Shown here: piece by piece, positions 1 to 50,024 of the stretch
Numbering within the stretch: the first letter of the stretch is position 1
Layout: every line of letters starts with the position of its first letter
Assembly: GCF_000145235.1 (NCBI RefSeq)
Contig: NC_014391.1
Span: 2,736,001-2,800,000, forward strand
Length of the DNA: 64,000 nt
From: Micromonospora aurantiaca ATCC 27029
GTDB taxonomy: Bacteria; Actinomycetota; Actinomycetes; Mycobacteriales; Micromonosporaceae
Reading direction: 5' to 3'
The notes under the pieces: model-generated
Told to the model about the DNA's origin: nothing
Databases searched by the model: none
Seen by the model: only the letters and a program-made list of their open reading frames with translations
Position numbers and translations under genes: made by a program

Positions 1-13545
<13,545 letters not shown>

Positions 13546-13563
13546 GCCGTACGGGGACCTGTG

Positions 13564-13586
13564 GTGTCACGAGAAAGCGAGATGTC
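13564..13586 (+). promoter_or_regulatory. Weak ribosome-binding region for PKS B
   Basis: The only purine-rich stretch in the 41-bp gap is GAGAAAGCGAG (13571-13581), just ahead of ATG 13587. It is a poor match to AGGAGG. A second ATG at 13582 is out of frame. Translation may rely partly on coupling to PKS A, which is inference. Confidence 0.45.
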
Positions 13587-16500
13587 ATGGCGGACGAAGA
13601 GCGGCTGCGCGAATACCTGACGCGCGTCGTCGCCGAGCTGCAGCAGACCCGCCAACGGCTGCGCGAGGTCACCGCCGAGGAGTCCGAGCCGGTGGCGATC
13701 GTGGCGATGAGCTGCCGCTACCCGGGCGGCATCAGCTCGCCTGAGGAGCTGTGGGAGTTCGTCTCGTCCGGCGGGGACGCCATCGGCGACTTCCCCACGG
13801 ATCGCGGCTGGGACCTGAAGCGGCTCTACCACGCCGATCCGGACAACGCCGGCACCTCGTACACCACGGCCGGCGGGTTCCTGCGCGACGCGGGGGAGTT
13901 CGACGCCGCGCTGTTCGGCATCTCGCCGCGCGAGGCGGTCGCCATGGACCCGCAGCAGCGGCTGCTGCTGGAGGTCACCTGGGAGCTGTTCGAGCGCGCC
14001 GGCATCGCCCCGCTGTCGCTGCGCGGCAGCCGCTCCGGCGTCTTCGTCGGCACCTCCGGGCAGGACTACGCCGCCGTGCTGCACCGGGCGCCCGGCGTCG
14101 AGGGGTACGTGCTGACCGGCACCGCCGCCAGCGTGGTCTCCGGCCGGCTGGCGTACACGTTCGGGCTGGAAGGCCCGTCGGTCACCGTGGACACCGCCTG
14201 CTCGTCGGCGTCCGTCGCCATCCACCTCGCCTGCCAGGCGCTGCGTCAACGCGAGTGCGGCCTCGCCCTGGCCGGCGGCGCGACCGTGCTGGCCACCCCC
14301 GGCCCGTTCGTCGAGTTCTCCCGGCAGCGCGGCCTCGCCGCCGACGGCCGGTGCAAGTCGTTCGCCGCCTCCGCCGACGGCACCGGCTGGTCCGAGGGCG
14401 TCGGCATGCTGCTGCTGGAACGGCTCAGCGACGCCCGCCGCAACGGCCACCCCGTACTCGGCGTCATCCGCAGCTCGGCGGTCAACTCCGACGGCGCGTC
14501 CAACGGGCTCACCGCCCCCAACGGCCCGTCCCAGCAGCGGGTCATCCGGCAGGCCCTGGCCGGCGCGAAGCTCACCCCCGACCTGGTCGACGTGGTCGAG
14601 GCACACGGCACCGGCACCACCCTCGGCGACCCGATCGAGGCCCAGGCGCTGCTCGCCACGTACGGCCGGGAGCGGGGCGACGCCGCGCCGCTGCTGCTCG
14701 GCTCGATCAAGTCGAACATCGGCCACACCCAGGCCGCCGCCGGCATCGCCGGGGTGATCAAGATGGTGGAGGCGATGCGGCACGGCATCGTGCCGGCCAC
14801 CCTGCACGTCGACGAGCCCACCCCGCACGTGGACTGGGCCGCCGGAGCGGTCACCCTGGTCACCGAGGCCACGCCGTGGCCGGCCGTGGACCGGCCGCGC
14901 CGGGCGGCCGTCTCGTCGTTCGGAATGAGCGGCACCAACACCCACCTCATCCTCGAGCAGCCCGAGCCGGCCGGCGCCGAGGCGGACCGCCCGGCGGCGC
15001 CCGCGCCCGCGCCGGTGCTGCTCACCGGCCGCACCCGCACCGCCCTGCGCCGCCAGGCCGAGCGCTGGTCGGCCTGGCTCGCCGACGACCCGGACGCACG
15101 TCCGGCCGACGTCGCCCGGACGTCTGTGCTCTCGCGCTCGCCCCTGGAACACCGGGCGGTCGTCCTCGCCGACGACCGCGACGGCCTGCTCGCCGCCCTG
15201 CACGCCCTCGCCGACGACCGGCCCGCCCCCGGCCTGGTCACCGGCGCCGCCGCCGAGCGGGGCGGGGTCGCGTTCCTCTTCTCCGGCCAGGGTGCCCAGC
15301 GCGCCGGCGCCGGCCGGGAACTGTACGAGGCGTACCCGGTCTTCGCGGAGGCGCTCGACGAGGTCTGCGCCCACCTCGACCACCGGCTGCCCCGGCCGCT
15401 GAAGCCGCTGCTGTTCGCCGGGCCCGGCACCGCCGAGGCCGACCTGCTCGACCAGACCGTCTTCACCCAGGCCGCGCTGTTCGCCGTCGAGGTGGCGCTG
15501 CACCGGTTGCTCGGCTCCTGGGGACTGGCCCCCGACATGGTCGCCGGGCACTCCGTCGGCGAGCTGACCGCCGCCCACGTGGCCGGCGTGCTCAGCCTCG
15601 ACGACGCGTGCGCCCTCGTCGCCGCCCGGGGGCGGCTCATGCAGGACCTGCCCACCGGCGGCGCGATGCTCGCCGTGGCCGCCGACGAGGCCCGGGTCGC
15701 CGAGTCGATCGCCGCGCTGACCGACCGGGTCGCCGTCGCCGCCGTCAACGGCCCCGACGCCGTCGTCGTCTCCGGCGAGGCGGCGGCCATCGACGAGCTG
15801 GCGGGACTTTGGACCGACCGGGGGGTGCAGGTGCGGCGGCTGCGGGTCAGCCACGCCTTCCACAGCCCGCTGATGGAGCCGATGCTCGCCGAGTTCGCCG
15901 CCGTCGCGGCCCGGCTCGACCTGCGCGCCCCCACCCTGCCGGTGGTGTCCAACGTGACCGGTGAGCTGGCCGACCCGGCGCAGCTCACCGACCCGGACTA
16001 CTGGGTGCGCCACGTCCGGGAGGCGGTCCGCTTCGCCGACGGCGTACGCGCCCTGCGCGCCCACGGCGTCGGTACCTTCGTGGAGGTCGGACCGGACGCC
16101 GTGCTCACCGCCGGCGTCCAGGAGACCCTCGCCGGGACCGAGACCGAGACCACCGACGCGGCCCCCGCCGTGGTGGTTCCGGTGCTGCGCCGGGACCGCC
16201 CGGACCGCCGTACCCTGCTCGCCGCCCTCGCCCAGCTCCACGTCGCCGGTACGCCGCCGCGCTGGGCGGACGTTCTCGCGGACCTGCCCGGCCGGCTCGT
16301 CGACCTGCCCACCTACCCGTTCGAGCGGCAGCACTACTGGGTGCCGGCCGAGGCGCCCGCCGACGACACCACGACGGGCGGGGCCGGCGCGCTCGACCGG
16401 CGGTTCTGGGCCGCCGTCGAACGCGCCGATCTCGACGCGCTGCGCGACACCCTCGCCGTCACCGACACCGCCGCCGCCGAGTCGCTGCGTACCCTGCTGC

Positions 16501-19500
16501 CCGTCCTCGCCGACTGGCGGCGGCAGCGGCAGGAACACTCGGTCCTCGACGGCTGGCGGTACCGGGAGGAGTGGCAGGTGGCCCCCGAGCCCGCCCCCGC
16601 CCGGCTGACCGGCACCTGGCTGCTGGCGCTGCCCGCAGCCGACGCGGACAACCCGGCGGCGCGGGCCGTCCGGGCTGCGCTGACCGACGCCGGCGCCGAC
16701 GTGCGGCCCCTGACCGTCGAGCCGGACGCCGACCGGGCAGCCCTCGCGGCAGCCCTCGCCGGCACCGAGCCCGCCGGCGTCGTCTCCCTGCTCGCCGGGG
16801 AACCGCGCACCGGCGGCACGGTCCTGCCCGGCCTGACCGCCACCCTCGCGCTCGCGCAGGCGCTCGGCGACGCCGGCGGGGCCACGCCGCTGTGGCTGGT
16901 CACCCGGGGCGCGGTCGCCGCCGCCTCGTACGACCGGCTCGTCGACCCGGCGCAGGCAGCGATCTGGGGCCTCGGCCGGGTCGTCGGCGTCGAGGCGCCG
17001 CACCGCTGGGGCGGCCTGGTCGACCTGCCGTCCGACCCCGACGACCGGGCCGTCGCCCGGCTCGCCGCGATCCTCACCGGATCGACCGGCGAGGACCAGC
17101 TGGCGGTACGCGGCCCCGGGGTCTTCGCCCGCCGCCTCGTCCGCGCCGCCCTCGGCGACCGTACGCCGGCGCGCCGGTTCACGCCCACCGGCACCGCAGT
17201 GGTCACCGGCGGCACGGGCGGGCTCGGGGCCCGCGCCGCCCGCTGGCTCGCCGCCGCCGGAGCCGAACACGTCGTGCTGGTCAGCCGGCGCGGGCCCGAC
17301 GCCCCCGGCGCGGCCGCGCTGGAGGCCGAGCTGACCGCCCTCGGGACCAGGGTCACCGTCGCCGCCTGCGACATCGCCGACCGGGCCGCCGTCGCCGACC
17401 TGCTCGACCGGGTCGAGGCCGCCGGCCCGCCGGTGCGTACGGTCGTGCACACCGCCGGCGTCGCGCAGGCCACCCCGCTGGCGGAGGTCACCCCCGCCGA
17501 ACTGGCCGAGGTCACCGCCGGCAAGACCGCCGGGGCCACCCACCTCGCCGACCTGCTCGCCGACCGGGAACTGGACGCCTTCGTCGTCTACTCGTCCATC
17601 GCCGCCACCTGGGGCAGCGGCGGGCAGGCCGGATACGCGGCCGGCAACGCCTACCTCGACGCGCTCGTGCAGCGGCGGCGCGCCGACGGCCGGTCCGGCA
17701 CCGCCATCGCCTGGGGGCCCTGGTCCGACGGCGGCATGCACGCCGCCGACGCCGAACGGAACCTGCGCCGTCGGGGCCTGCCCGCCATGGACCCGGCCGT
17801 CGCCACGGCCGCGTTGCAGCAGGCCCTCGACCACGACGACGTCACCGTGACGGTGGCCGACGTGGACTGGGCCCGGTTCGCCCCCGCGTACGCCTCCGCC
17901 CGCCGCCGGCCACTGCTAGAGGGCGTACCGGAGGCGCGGGCCGCCCTCGACGGCGGCGCCGCAGCCGACGACGGCGACGACGGCCCGGCGGCGACCCTGC
18001 GCCGGCGCCTTGCCGCGCTGGCACCGGCCCGACGCGAGGAGACCGTCGCCGAGATGGTCCGCGAACTCGCCGCCGACGTGCTCGGCCACGACGGCGGGGC
18101 CGCCGCCGTCGGCGCGACCACCGCGTTCCGCGACCTCGGCTTCGACTCGCTGACCGCTGTGGAGCTGCGCAACCGGCTCGTCGCCGCCACCGGGCAGGCG
18201 CTGCCCACCACCCTGGTCTTCGACCACCCGACCCCGGCCGTGCTGGCCCGCTTCCTGCTCACCGGCCTCTTCGGCGCCGGCGCCGCGGCGGTTCCGGACG
18301 CCGCCCCGGCCGCCGTGGGCGACGACGAGCCGGTGGCCGTCGTCGCCATGGCCTGCCGCTACCCCGGCGGCGTCAACGACCCCGAGCAGCTGTGGCGCCT
18401 CGTCGCCGACGGCGTCGACGCGATCGGAGACTTCCCGACCGACCGGGGCTGGGACCTCGACCGGCTCTACGACCCCGACCCGGCCAACCCCGGCACCACG
18501 TACGCCGACAAGGGCGGCTTCCTGCACGCGGCGGGCGAGTTCGACCCGGGCTTCTTCGGGATCTCGCCCCGCGAGGCGGCGGCGATGGACCCGCAGCAGC
18601 GGTTGTTGCTGGAGGTTTCGTGGGAGGCGGTCGAGCGGGCAGGGGTTGAGCCTGGGGTTCTTCGGGGTTCGCGAACAGGGGTGTTCGTGGGCACGAATGG
18701 TCAGGACTATGGGGCCCTGCTCATGGCTGCGGGGGAGCAGGCCGAGGGGTTCGGGGCCACGGGGAACGCCGCGAGTGTGGTGTCGGGTCGGGTGGCGTAC
18801 GCGTTGGGGTTGGAGGGGCCGGCGGTGTCGGTGGACACGGCGTGTTCGTCGTCGTTGGTGGCGTTGCACCTGGCGGTGCAGTCGCTGCGGCGTGGCGAGT
18901 GCGACCTGGCCCTCGCCGGTGGCGTCACGGTCATGGCCACCCCCGGCACCTTCTTCGAGTTCTCCCGGCAGCGGGGCCTGGCGGCCGACGGCCGGTGCAA
19001 GGCGTTCGCGGCGGGTGCCGACGGCACGGGCTGGGGTGAGGGTGTTGGTGTGCTGGTGGTGGAGCGGTTGTCGGACGCGCGGCGTAACGGTCACGAGGTG
19101 CTGGCGATCGTGCGGGGCAGTGCGGTCAATCAGGATGGTGCGTCGAACGGGCTGACGGCCCCGAACGGTCCGTCGCAGCAGCGGGTGATCCGCCAGGCGC
19201 TCGCCGGTGCCCGGCTGGGCAGCGCGGATGTCGACGTGGTGGAGGCGCACGGTACGGGCACGACGCTGGGTGACCCGATCGAGGCGCAGGCCCTGCTGGC
19301 GACCTACGGGCAGGGCCGCGAGGGACACGAGCCGCTGCTGCTCGGCTCGATCAAGTCGAACATCGGCCACACCCAGGCCGCCTCGGGTGTCGCCGGTGTG
19401 ATCAAGATGGTGCTGGCGATGCGGGAGGGCGTGGTCCCGGCGACGCTGCACGTGGACGAGCCGTCGCCGCACATCGACTGGACCTCCGGTGCGGTGGAGC

Positions 19501-22500
19501 TGGCGACGCAGTCGCGGCCGTGGCCGGCGGTGGAGCGGGCGCGTCGGGCGGCGGTGTCGTCCTTCGGCATGTCCGGCACGAACGCCCACGTGATCATCGA
19601 GCAGGCCGACGAGCTGTCCGTCGCTCCGGTCGAGCACGGCCCGGGCCTGGTGGCCTCCGATGTCGTGGTGTGGCCGGTGTCGGCGCGGTCGAAGGGCGCG
19701 CTCGCGGGGCAGGCGGCCCGCCTGGCGGACTTCCTGCGCGGGCGCGGCGCCGGCGGCGCCGGGCACCTCCAGCGGGCCAACGAAGCCGTGGTGGATGTGG
19801 CGGCGGTGGGCTGGTCCCTGGCTACGACCCGGTCGGCGTTCGATCACCGTGCCGCTGTCGTCGGGTCGGGCACTGAGGAGTTGCTGGCGGGGCTGGAGGC
19901 CCTGTCCGCCGGTACCCCGGCGGGGAACCTCGTGACGGGTGCGGTTTCCGGCACCGGTGCGGGTGTGGTGTTCGTGTTCCCGGGTCAGGGTGCGCAGTCG
20001 GCGCGGATGGCGGCCGGCTTGGTGGGTCGTGCGCCGGTGTTCGACGCGCGTCTGGCGGATTGCCAGCGGGCCCTGGCCCCGTACCTGGATGTCGATCTGG
20101 TGTCGGTGTTGACCGGTGAGGACGAGTCGTGGTTGGAGCGGGTGGAGGTCGTGCAGCCGGTGCTGTGGGCCGTGGGTGTGGCCCTGGCGGCGGTGTGGCA
20201 GCACGCCGGGGTCACCCCGGCGGCGGTGGTCGGTCACTCGCAGGGCGAGATCGGCGCGGCGTGCGTGGCCGGGATCCTGTCTCTGGAGGACGCGGCGAAG
20301 GCCGTGGCCCTGCGCTCGCGGGCGCTGACGGTCCTGCGGGGCACCGGCACGATGGCGTCGGTCGACCTGTCGGCGGAGGCGGTGGCCGAGCGGCTGCCGG
20401 CGTTCCCGGGTGTCGGGGTGGCGGCGGTGAACGGTCCGTCGACGGTGGTGGTGTCGGGTCCGCCGCGGCCGGTTGCCGATCTGGTGGAGTCGTGTCAGGC
20501 CGATGGGGTGCGGGCGCGGTTGATTCCGGTGGACTATGCGTCGCATTCGGTGGCGGTGCAGGATGTCGCGGAGCAGTTGCGCGCGGATCTGGCGGGCGTG
20601 AGCCCTCAGGCCGGTCACACGCGGCTGGTGTCGACGCTCACCGGGGACTGGGTGGACCCGTTCTCGATGTCGGCGGACTACTGGTACGACAACCTGCGGC
20701 AGACCGTCCAGTTCGACGCCGCCGTCCGGGTGGCCGTCGCCGCCGGGCACACCACGTTCGTGGAGATTTCCCCGCATCCGGTGCTGGCGATGCCGGTGAC
20801 GGCGATCCTGGACGACGTCGGCGTGAGCGGGCACGTGCTGGGCAGTCTGCGGCGGGGTGACGACGACGCGACGCGGCTGCTGACGAATCTGGCCACCGCC
20901 CACACGATCGGCCTGCCCGTCGACCTGACGGCCGTACTCGCCGAGACCGGCACCGTCGCGCTGCCCACGTACGCCTTCGAGCACGGACGCTACTGGCTGG
21001 ACGCCCCCGCGCACCGCGTACGTGACGTCGGCTCCGCCGGCCTCCAGGACATCGGGCACCCGCTGCTCAGCGCGGCCGTACCCGTCGCCGACGACCGGAC
21101 GGTGGTGCTGACCGGGCGGCTGTCGGTGCGTACCCACCCGTGGCTGGCCGACCACGCCGTCGGCGGGGCAGTGATCGTCCCCGGCACCGGCGTCATCGAC
21201 ATGGTGGTCCGGGCCGGCGACGAGGTCGACGCCGGCCAGGTGGGCGACCTGACGCTGATCAACCCGCTGGTGCTCCCCGCGACCGGCGCGATGCAGGTGC
21301 AGGTCCGCGTGGGCCCGCCCGCCGACACCGGCGAGCGGAGCGTCACAGTGCACTCCCGCCCCGAGGAGGACGCCGACGCCGAGTGGACCCGGCACGCCGA
21401 GGGCCTCCTGCTGCCGCAACTGCCCGACCCGGCCGCCGTACCAGGGCAGTGGCCGCCGGCCGGCGCCGTCGAGATCGACGCCGACCTGGACGCCTGGTAC
21501 GCACAGATGGCCGAGGGTGGCCTCGGCTACGGCCCCGCCTTCCGAGGGCTGCGCCGGGTGTGGCGCGGCGACGGCGAGGTCTACGCCGAGGTGGCCCTCC
21601 CCGAGGAGGCGAGCGCCGACGCGTCCCGCTTCGGGCTGCACCCGGCCCTGTTCGACGCGGCCCTGCAGGCCAGCGGGGTCACCGCCCTGCTCGGCGACCC
21701 GGCGGACACCTCCGGGGCGGGCTGGATGCCGTTCGCCTTCCGCTCGGTCGCCCTGCACGCCCACGGGGCCACCCGGCTGCGGGCGCGGCTGCGCTCCCTC
21801 GGCCCGGACACCGTCGCGGTCACCCTCGCCGACACCGCCGGCCAGCCCGTCGCCACCGTCGAGTCGCTGACGTTCCGCCCCGTCGCCGCGGGCCGGGCCG
21901 ACGAGGCGGCCGCGCTGCGCCGCACCTCGGTGTTCCACCTGGACTGGACGCCGCTGCCGGGTGCCGACGCGGCGGCGGGGCAGACGGTCAGCTGGGCGCT
22001 GCTCGGCGACGACACCCTCGGCCTCACCGGTGCGCTCACCGCCGCCGGGCACCCGGTGCGGTCCCACGCCGACCTGGCGGCGCTGGTCGCCGAGATCGGG
22101 GAGTCCGGGGACGTACCCGATACGGTGCTGGACCTGCGCTCCGGCGCGGAGCCGGACCCGCAGCGGGCCGGCGAGGCCGCGCACGACGCGGCCCGCGACG
22201 CGCTCGCGCTGGTGCAGCAGTGGCTGGGCGAGTCCCGGCTGGAGCGGTCCCGGCTGGTCCTGCACACCCGGGGCGCGGTCGGCGCGGCCCCGGGCGAGGC
22301 CCCCCGCGACCTGGCCCGGGCGAGCCTGTGGGGACTGGTCCGCTCCGCGCAGTCCGAGCACCCCGGCCGGTTCACGCTGCTCGACACCGACGACGCCGCC
22401 GCCTCCCTGGCGGCCGTCCCGGCGGCCGTCGCCTCCGGCGAGCCGCAGCTCGCGCTCCGCGACGGCGCGCCGCTCGTGCCGCGGCTGGCCCGGGCCCGCG

Positions 22501-24812
22501 ACGCCGGGGTGCTGCCGCTGCCCGCCGGCGAGGTGCCATGGCGCCTCGACGTCACCGAGAAGGGCACGCTGGAGAACCTCGCCCTGCTGCCCGGCCCCGA
22601 GACGGCCGGGGAGCTGCCGGCGGGCCACGTCCTGGTCGGGATGCGCGCCTCCGGGCTGAACTTCCGCGACGTGGTGCTGGCCCTCGGCATGGTCCCCGAC
22701 CAGGAGGTGCTGGGCAACGAGGGCGCCGGCGTGGTGCTCGGCGTGGGGCCGGGCGTCACCGACCTCGCCCCCGGCGACCGGGTGGCGGGCATCTTCTCCG
22801 GCTCGTTCTCCTCGGCGGCGGTCACCGACCGCAGACTGCTCACCCGCATCCCCGACGGCTGGTCCTACACCGACGCCGCCGCCGTGCCCGTGGTCTTCCT
22901 GACCGCCTGGTACGGGCTGGTGGAGCTGGCCCGGCTGCGCGCGGGCGAGTCAGTGCTCGTCCACGCGGCGGCCGGCGGCGTCGGCATGGCCGCCGTGCAG
23001 ATCGCCCGCCACCTCGGCGCGGAGATCTACGGCACGGCCAGCCCCGGCAAGTGGCCGGCGCTGCGCGCCACCGGCTTCGACGACGCGCACCTCGCCTCCT
23101 CCCGCAGCCTCGACTTCGCCGACGAGTTCGCCCACCGCACCGGTAGCCGGGGCGTCGACGTGGTGCTCAACGCCCTGCGCGGCGAGTACGTCGACGCGTC
23201 GCTGCGGCTGCTCGCCGACGGCGGCCGGTTCGTCGAGATGGGCAAGACCGACAAGCGCGACCCGCAGCAGGTCGCCGCCGACCACCCGGGCGTCAGCTAC
23301 CAGGTCTTCGACCTCATCGAGGCCGGCCCCGGGAAGATCGGCGCGATGCTGGGCGAACTGATGGCGCTCTTCGCCGCCGGTGCGCTGCGGCCCCTGCCCC
23401 GGCGCACCTGGGACGTCCGGCGCGCCCCCGAGGCGTTCCGCTTCCTCAGCCAGGCCCGGCACGTCGGCAAGCTCGCCCTGAGTATCCCGCAGACGCCCCG
23501 GCTCGACGGCACGGTCCTGGTCTCCGGGGCGACCGGCACCCTCGGCGCGCTGCTCTGCCGGCATCTGGTCACCGCGCACGGCGCCCGGCAACTGCTGCTG
23601 GTCAGCCGGCGCGGCCCGGACGCCGAGGGCGCCGACGACCTGCTCGCCGACCTCAAGGCCCTCGGCGCGGACGTGTCGATCGTCGCCGCCGACCTGGCCG
23701 ACCCGGACGCCGTGGCGGACGTGCTGTCCACGGTGGACCGGCGCCACCCGCTGCGCGCCGTCGTGCACGCCGCCGGCGTCCTCGACGACGCCACCGTCGA
23801 GTCGCTCACCCCCGACCGCCTCGCCGCGGTGCTGCGGCCCAAGGTCGACGTGGCGTGGAACCTGCACCGGGCCACCCTCGGCCACGAGCTGAGCGCGTTC
23901 GTGCTCTTCTCCGCCGCCGCGGGCGTGTTCGGCGGTCCCGGCCAGGGCAACTACGCCGCCGGCAACGCGTTCCTCGACGCCCTCGCCGAGCACCGGCGGG
24001 CCCTCGGCCTGCCGGCCGTCGCGCTGGCGTGGGGCCGCTGGGCGCAGGCCAGCGGCATGACCGGTCACCTCGACTCGGCCGACATCCGCCGCCTCGACCG
24101 GGGCGGCATGGCCGCCCTCTCCGACGCCGAGGGGCTCGCCCTGTTCGACGCGGTCTGGCGCTCGGAGCGGGCGACACTCATGCCCGCCAAGATCGTCACC
24201 GGCGTGGCCGCGCCCGGGTCGCCCGTACACCCGCTGCTGACCAACCTGGTCCGCGCCGCCGGCCGCCGGGCCGCGGCCGGGGCGGCCACCGACGGGCAGG
24301 CGTACGCCGAGACGCTGCGCGCCCTGCCCGACGACAAGCGGGCACGCGCCCTGCGCGACCTGGTGCTGTCGCACGTGGCGGTCGTCCTCGGCCACGGCGA
24401 CCCGGCCGGCATCGAGCCGACCCGGGCGTTCCGGGAACTCGGCTTCGACTCGCTCACCGCCGTCGAGCTGCGCAACCGGCTCGGCGCGGCCACCGGGCTG
24501 CGGCTGCCGGCGACGCTGGTCTTCGACAACCCGACGCCCGAGGCGCTCGCCGCCCACCTGGGCGGGCAGTTCGTCCCGGCGAACTCGGCGGGCGAGCCGT
24601 CGGGGGCGGGCCGGGAACTCGACCGGCTGGAGGCGGCGCTCGTCGGGCTGGACCCGGCCGACGACGAGTTCCGCCGGATCACCGACCGGCTGCACGGCCT
24701 GCTGGGCCGGCTGACCGAGCGGCAGGCGGACGCGGACGGCGACGACGACCTGGAGTCGGCCACCGCCGCGAACATCTTCGACCTGATCGACCGCGAGCTG
24801 GAGACGTCGTGA
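13587..24812 (+). CDS. PKS B: modular type I polyketide synthase, two modules
   Basis: A 3741-residue PKS. The ATG at 13587 is chosen because it begins a typical N-terminal docking helix ([11 protein letters not shown]) directly before the first KS, 41 bp after the PKS A stop. The frame is open further upstream, but that stretch lies inside PKS A and does not look like PKS. Domains: docking; KS-AT-KR-ACP (B1); KS-AT-DH-ER-KR-ACP (B2); C-terminal docking tail ending [12 protein letters not shown]2 is the only fully reducing module in the window. By order it should receive the chain from PKS A and pass it to PKS C. The B2 KR lacks the usual catalytic Ser, and the B2 KS shares near-identical DNA with module C3. 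Confidence 0.97.
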   Translation: MADEERLREYLTRVVAELQQTRQRLREVTAEESEPVAIVAMSCRYPGGISSPEELWEFVSSGGDAIGDFPTDRGWDLKRLYHADPDNAGTSYTTAGGFLRDAGEFDAALFGISPREAVAMDPQQRLLLEVTWELFERAGIAPLSLRGSRSGVFVGTSGQDYAAVLHRAPGVEGYVLTGTAASVVSGRLAYTFGLEGPSVTVDTACSSASVAIHLACQALRQRECGLALAGGATVLATPGPFVEFSRQRGLAADGRCKSFAASADGTGWSEGVGMLLLERLSDARRNGHPVLGVIRSSAVNSDGASNGLTAPNGPSQQRVIRQALAGAKLTPDLVDVVEAHGTGTTLGDPIEAQALLATYGRERGDAAPLLLGSIKSNIGHTQAAAGIAGVIKMVEAMRHGIVPATLHVDEPTPHVDWAAGAVTLVTEATPWPAVDRPRRAAVSSFGMSGTNTHLILEQPEPAGAEADRPAAPAPAPVLLTGRTRTALRRQAERWSAWLADDPDARPADVARTSVLSRSPLEHRAVVLADDRDGLLAALHALADDRPAPGLVTGAAAERGGVAFLFSGQGAQRAGAGRELYEAYPVFAEALDEVCAHLDHRLPRPLKPLLFAGPGTAEADLLDQTVFTQAALFAVEVALHRLLGSWGLAPDMVAGHSVGELTAAHVAGVLSLDDACALVAARGRLMQDLPTGGAMLAVAADEARVAESIAALTDRVAVAAVNGPDAVVVSGEAAAIDELAGLWTDRGVQVRRLRVSHAFHSPLMEPMLAEFAAVAARLDLRAPTLPVVSNVTGELADPAQLTDPDYWVRHVREAVRFADGVRALRAHGVGTFVEVGPDAVLTAGVQETLAGTETETTDAAPAVVVPVLRRDRPDRRTLLAALAQLHVAGTPPRWADVLADLPGRLVDLPTYPFERQHYWVPAEAPADDTTTGGAGALDRRFWAAVERADLDALRDTLAVTDTAAAESLRTLLPVLADWRRQRQEHSVLDGWRYREEWQVAPEPAPARLTGTWLLALPAADADNPAARAVRAALTDAGADVRPLTVEPDADRAALAAALAGTEPAGVVSLLAGEPRTGGTVLPGLTATLALAQALGDAGGATPLWLVTRGAVAAASYDRLVDPAQAAIWGLGRVVGVEAPHRWGGLVDLPSDPDDRAVARLAAILTGSTGEDQLAVRGPGVFARRLVRAALGDRTPARRFTPTGTAVVTGGTGGLGARAARWLAAAGAEHVVLVSRRGPDAPGAAALEAELTALGTRVTVAACDIADRAAVADLLDRVEAAGPPVRTVVHTAGVAQATPLAEVTPAELAEVTAGKTAGATHLADLLADRELDAFVVYSSIAATWGSGGQAGYAAGNAYLDALVQRRRADGRSGTAIAWGPWSDGGMHAADAERNLRRRGLPAMDPAVATAALQQALDHDDVTVTVADVDWARFAPAYASARRRPLLEGVPEARAALDGGAAADDGDDGPAATLRRRLAALAPARREETVAEMVRELAADVLGHDGGAAAVGATTAFRDLGFDSLTAVELRNRLVAATGQALPTTLVFDHPTPAVLARFLLTGLFGAGAAAVPDAAPAAVGDDEPVAVVAMACRYPGGVNDPEQLWRLVADGVDAIGDFPTDRGWDLDRLYDPDPANPGTTYADKGGFLHAAGEFDPGFFGISPREAAAMDPQQRLLLEVSWEAVERAGVEPGVLRGSRTGVFVGTNGQDYGALLMAAGEQAEGFGATGNAASVVSGRVAYALGLEGPAVSVDTACSSSLVALHLAVQSLRRGECDLALAGGVTVMATPGTFFEFSRQRGLAADGRCKAFAAGADGTGWGEGVGVLVVERLSDARRNGHEVLAIVRGSAVNQDGASNGLTAPNGPSQQRVIRQALAGARLGSADVDVVEAHGTGTTLGDPIEAQALLATYGQGREGHEPLLLGSIKSNIGHTQAASGVAGVIKMVLAMREGVVPATLHVDEPSPHIDWTSGAVELATQSRPWPAVERARRAAVSSFGMSGTNAHVIIEQADELSVAPVEHGPGLVASDVVVWPVSARSKGALAGQAARLADFLRGRGAGGAGHLQRANEAVVDVAAVGWSLATTRSAFDHRAAVVGSGTEELLAGLEALSAGTPAGNLVTGAVSGTGAGVVFVFPGQGAQSARMAAGLVGRAPVFDARLADCQRALAPYLDVDLVSVLTGEDESWLERVEVVQPVLWAVGVALAAVWQHAGVTPAAVVGHSQGEIGAACVAGILSLEDAAKAVALRSRALTVLRGTGTMASVDLSAEAVAERLPAFPGVGVAAVNGPSTVVVSGPPRPVADLVESCQADGVRARLIPVDYASHSVAVQDVAEQLRADLAGVSPQAGHTRLVSTLTGDWVDPFSMSADYWYDNLRQTVQFDAAVRVAVAAGHTTFVEISPHPVLAMPVTAILDDVGVSGHVLGSLRRGDDDATRLLTNLATAHTIGLPVDLTAVLAETGTVALPTYAFEHGRYWLDAPAHRVRDVGSAGLQDIGHPLLSAAVPVADDRTVVLTGRLSVRTHPWLADHAVGGAVIVPGTGVIDMVVRAGDEVDAGQVGDLTLINPLVLPATGAMQVQVRVGPPADTGERSVTVHSRPEEDADAEWTRHAEGLLLPQLPDPAAVPGQWPPAGAVEIDADLDAWYAQMAEGGLGYGPAFRGLRRVWRGDGEVYAEVALPEEASADASRFGLHPALFDAALQASGVTALLGDPADTSGAGWMPFAFRSVALHAHGATRLRARLRSLGPDTVAVTLADTAGQPVATVESLTFRPVAAGRADEAAALRRTSVFHLDWTPLPGADAAAGQTVSWALLGDDTLGLTGALTAAGHPVRSHADLAALVAEIGESGDVPDTVLDLRSGAEPDPQRAGEAAHDAARDALALVQQWLGESRLERSRLVLHTRGAVGAAPGEAPRDLARASLWGLVRSAQSEHPGRFTLLDTDDAAASLAAVPAAVASGEPQLALRDGAPLVPRLARARDAGVLPLPAGEVPWRLDVTEKGTLENLALLPGPETAGELPAGHVLVGMRASGLNFRDVVLALGMVPDQEVLGNEGAGVVLGVGPGVTDLAPGDRVAGIFSGSFSSAAVTDRRLLTRIPDGWSYTDAAAVPVVFLTAWYGLVELARLRAGESVLVHAAAGGVGMAAVQIARHLGAEIYGTASPGKWPALRATGFDDAHLASSRSLDFADEFAHRTGSRGVDVVLNALRGEYVDASLRLLADGGRFVEMGKTDKRDPQQVAADHPGVSYQVFDLIEAGPGKIGAMLGELMALFAAGALRPLPRRTWDVRRAPEAFRFLSQARHVGKLALSIPQTPRLDGTVLVSGATGTLGALLCRHLVTAHGARQLLLVSRRGPDAEGADDLLADLKALGADVSIVAADLADPDAVADVLSTVDRRHPLRAVVHAAGVLDDATVESLTPDRLAAVLRPKVDVAWNLHRATLGHELSAFVLFSAAAGVFGGPGQGNYAAGNAFLDALAEHRRALGLPAVALAWGRWAQASGMTGHLDSADIRRLDRGGMAALSDAEGLALFDAVWRSERATLMPAKIVTGVAAPGSPVHPLLTNLVRAAGRRAAAGAATDGQAYAETLRALPDDKRARALRDLVLSHVAVVLGHGDPAGIEPTRAFRELGFDSLTAVELRNRLGAATGLRLPATLVFDNPTPEALAAHLGGQFVPANSAGEPSGAGRELDRLEAALVGLDPADDEFRRITDRLHGLLGRLTERQADADGDDDLESATAANIFDLIDRELETS
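13683..18258 (+). other. PKS B module B1: KS-AT(malonyl)-KR(A1 type)-ACP
   Basis: The KS (13683 to about 14964) has its Cys at 14199 in DTACSSAS, slightly different from the DTACSSS of the other modules, and keeps EAHGTGT and NIGHTQ. The AT (about 15012-16340) has GHSVG (Ser 15552) and HAFH (15852-15863), so malonyl. The dimerisation element lies at about 16400-16560. The KR catalytic half (about 17193-17760) has no LDD and has Trp 17610, Gln, and Tyr 17634, the A1 type. The ACP (about 18030-18258) has Ser 18147. Predicted outcome: an unbranched L-hydroxy unit. Confidence 0.92.
18324..24567 (+). other. PKS B module B2: KS-AT(methylmalonyl)-DH-ER-KR-ACP, fully reducing
   Basis: The KS (18324-19605) has Cys 18843. 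The AT (about 19650-20996) has RVEVVQ, GHSQG (Ser 20238) and YASH (20535-20546), so methylmalonyl-specific. The DH (about 21006-21890) has [10 protein letters not shown] (His 21153), YGPAF and DAALQ (Asp 21654). The ER (about 22533-23490) has an NADPH site at [11 protein letters not shown] and GMVP with Val at 22692, which correlates with a 2R methyl branch. The KR (about 23511-24060) has [11 protein letters not shown] and Tyr 23952, but the usual catalytic Ser is Ala (23913-23915). The ACP (about 24351-24567) has Ser 24450. Predicted outcome: a saturated methyl-branched unit if the KR works. Confidence 0.92.
18581..19192 (+). repeat. KS tract of module B2 shared with module C3 (copy 1)
   Basis: Bases 18581-18721 are identical to 34410-34550 (141 bp), and 19032-19192 are identical to 34861-35021 (161 bp). 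The offset stays at 15829 across the whole tract, so there are no indels between the blocks, only scattered substitutions. The tract covers the part of the KS around the catalytic Cys. Confidence 0.9.
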
Positions 24813-24858
24813 CCACCAGCCGCAACGACATCGGCATGCCGAGTGAGGTAGGTCCACG
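24813..24858 (+). promoter_or_regulatory. PKS B-PKS C junction with ribosome-binding site for a GTG start
   Basis: GAGGTAGG (24845-24852) lies 6 bp ahead of GTG 24859 and supports that start; translation from it gives a docking helix ([12 protein letters not shown]). A short frame, GTG 24809 to TGA 24862, overlaps the PKS B stop at one end and the PKS C start at the other, with GTGA at both junctions. It may help ribosomes carry over or be chance. Confidence 0.5.
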
Positions 24859-38991
<14,133 letters not shown>

Positions 38992-39021
38992 CGTGATCGC
39001 TGCTGCGACGACGGGTCAACA

Positions 39022-39038
39022 CAAGGAGTGCGCGGTCC
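39022..39038 (+). promoter_or_regulatory. Ribosome-binding site for PKS D
   Basis: AAGGAG at 39023-39028 lies 10 bp ahead of ATG 39039, the best-matching site among the junctions in the window. It supports the ATG that begins the docking helix MADEAKLLDYL. The 47-bp gap shows no terminator or promoter that I can recognise. Confidence 0.75.
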
Positions 39039-49988
<10,950 letters not shown>

Positions 49989-50024
49989 GATGACCAACCT
50001 TCGGATCGAGGCAGGGGCCACCCG
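49989..50024 (+). promoter_or_regulatory. PKS D-PKS E junction with purine-rich ribosome-binding region
   Basis: GAGGCAGGGG (50008-50017) precedes ATG 50025 by 7 bp. A 12-codon frame beginning at ATG 49990, one base after the PKS D stop, ends at TGA 50026-50028 and so overlaps the PKS E start as ATGA. This could couple translation of E to D; it may also be chance. Confidence 0.5.

Noticed and set aside
18646..19155. Short + strand frames inside KS B2 and the matching KS C3 region
   Set aside because: Both are out-of-frame readings of the same shared DNA tract; their similarity to each other reflects the repeat, not a conserved gene.
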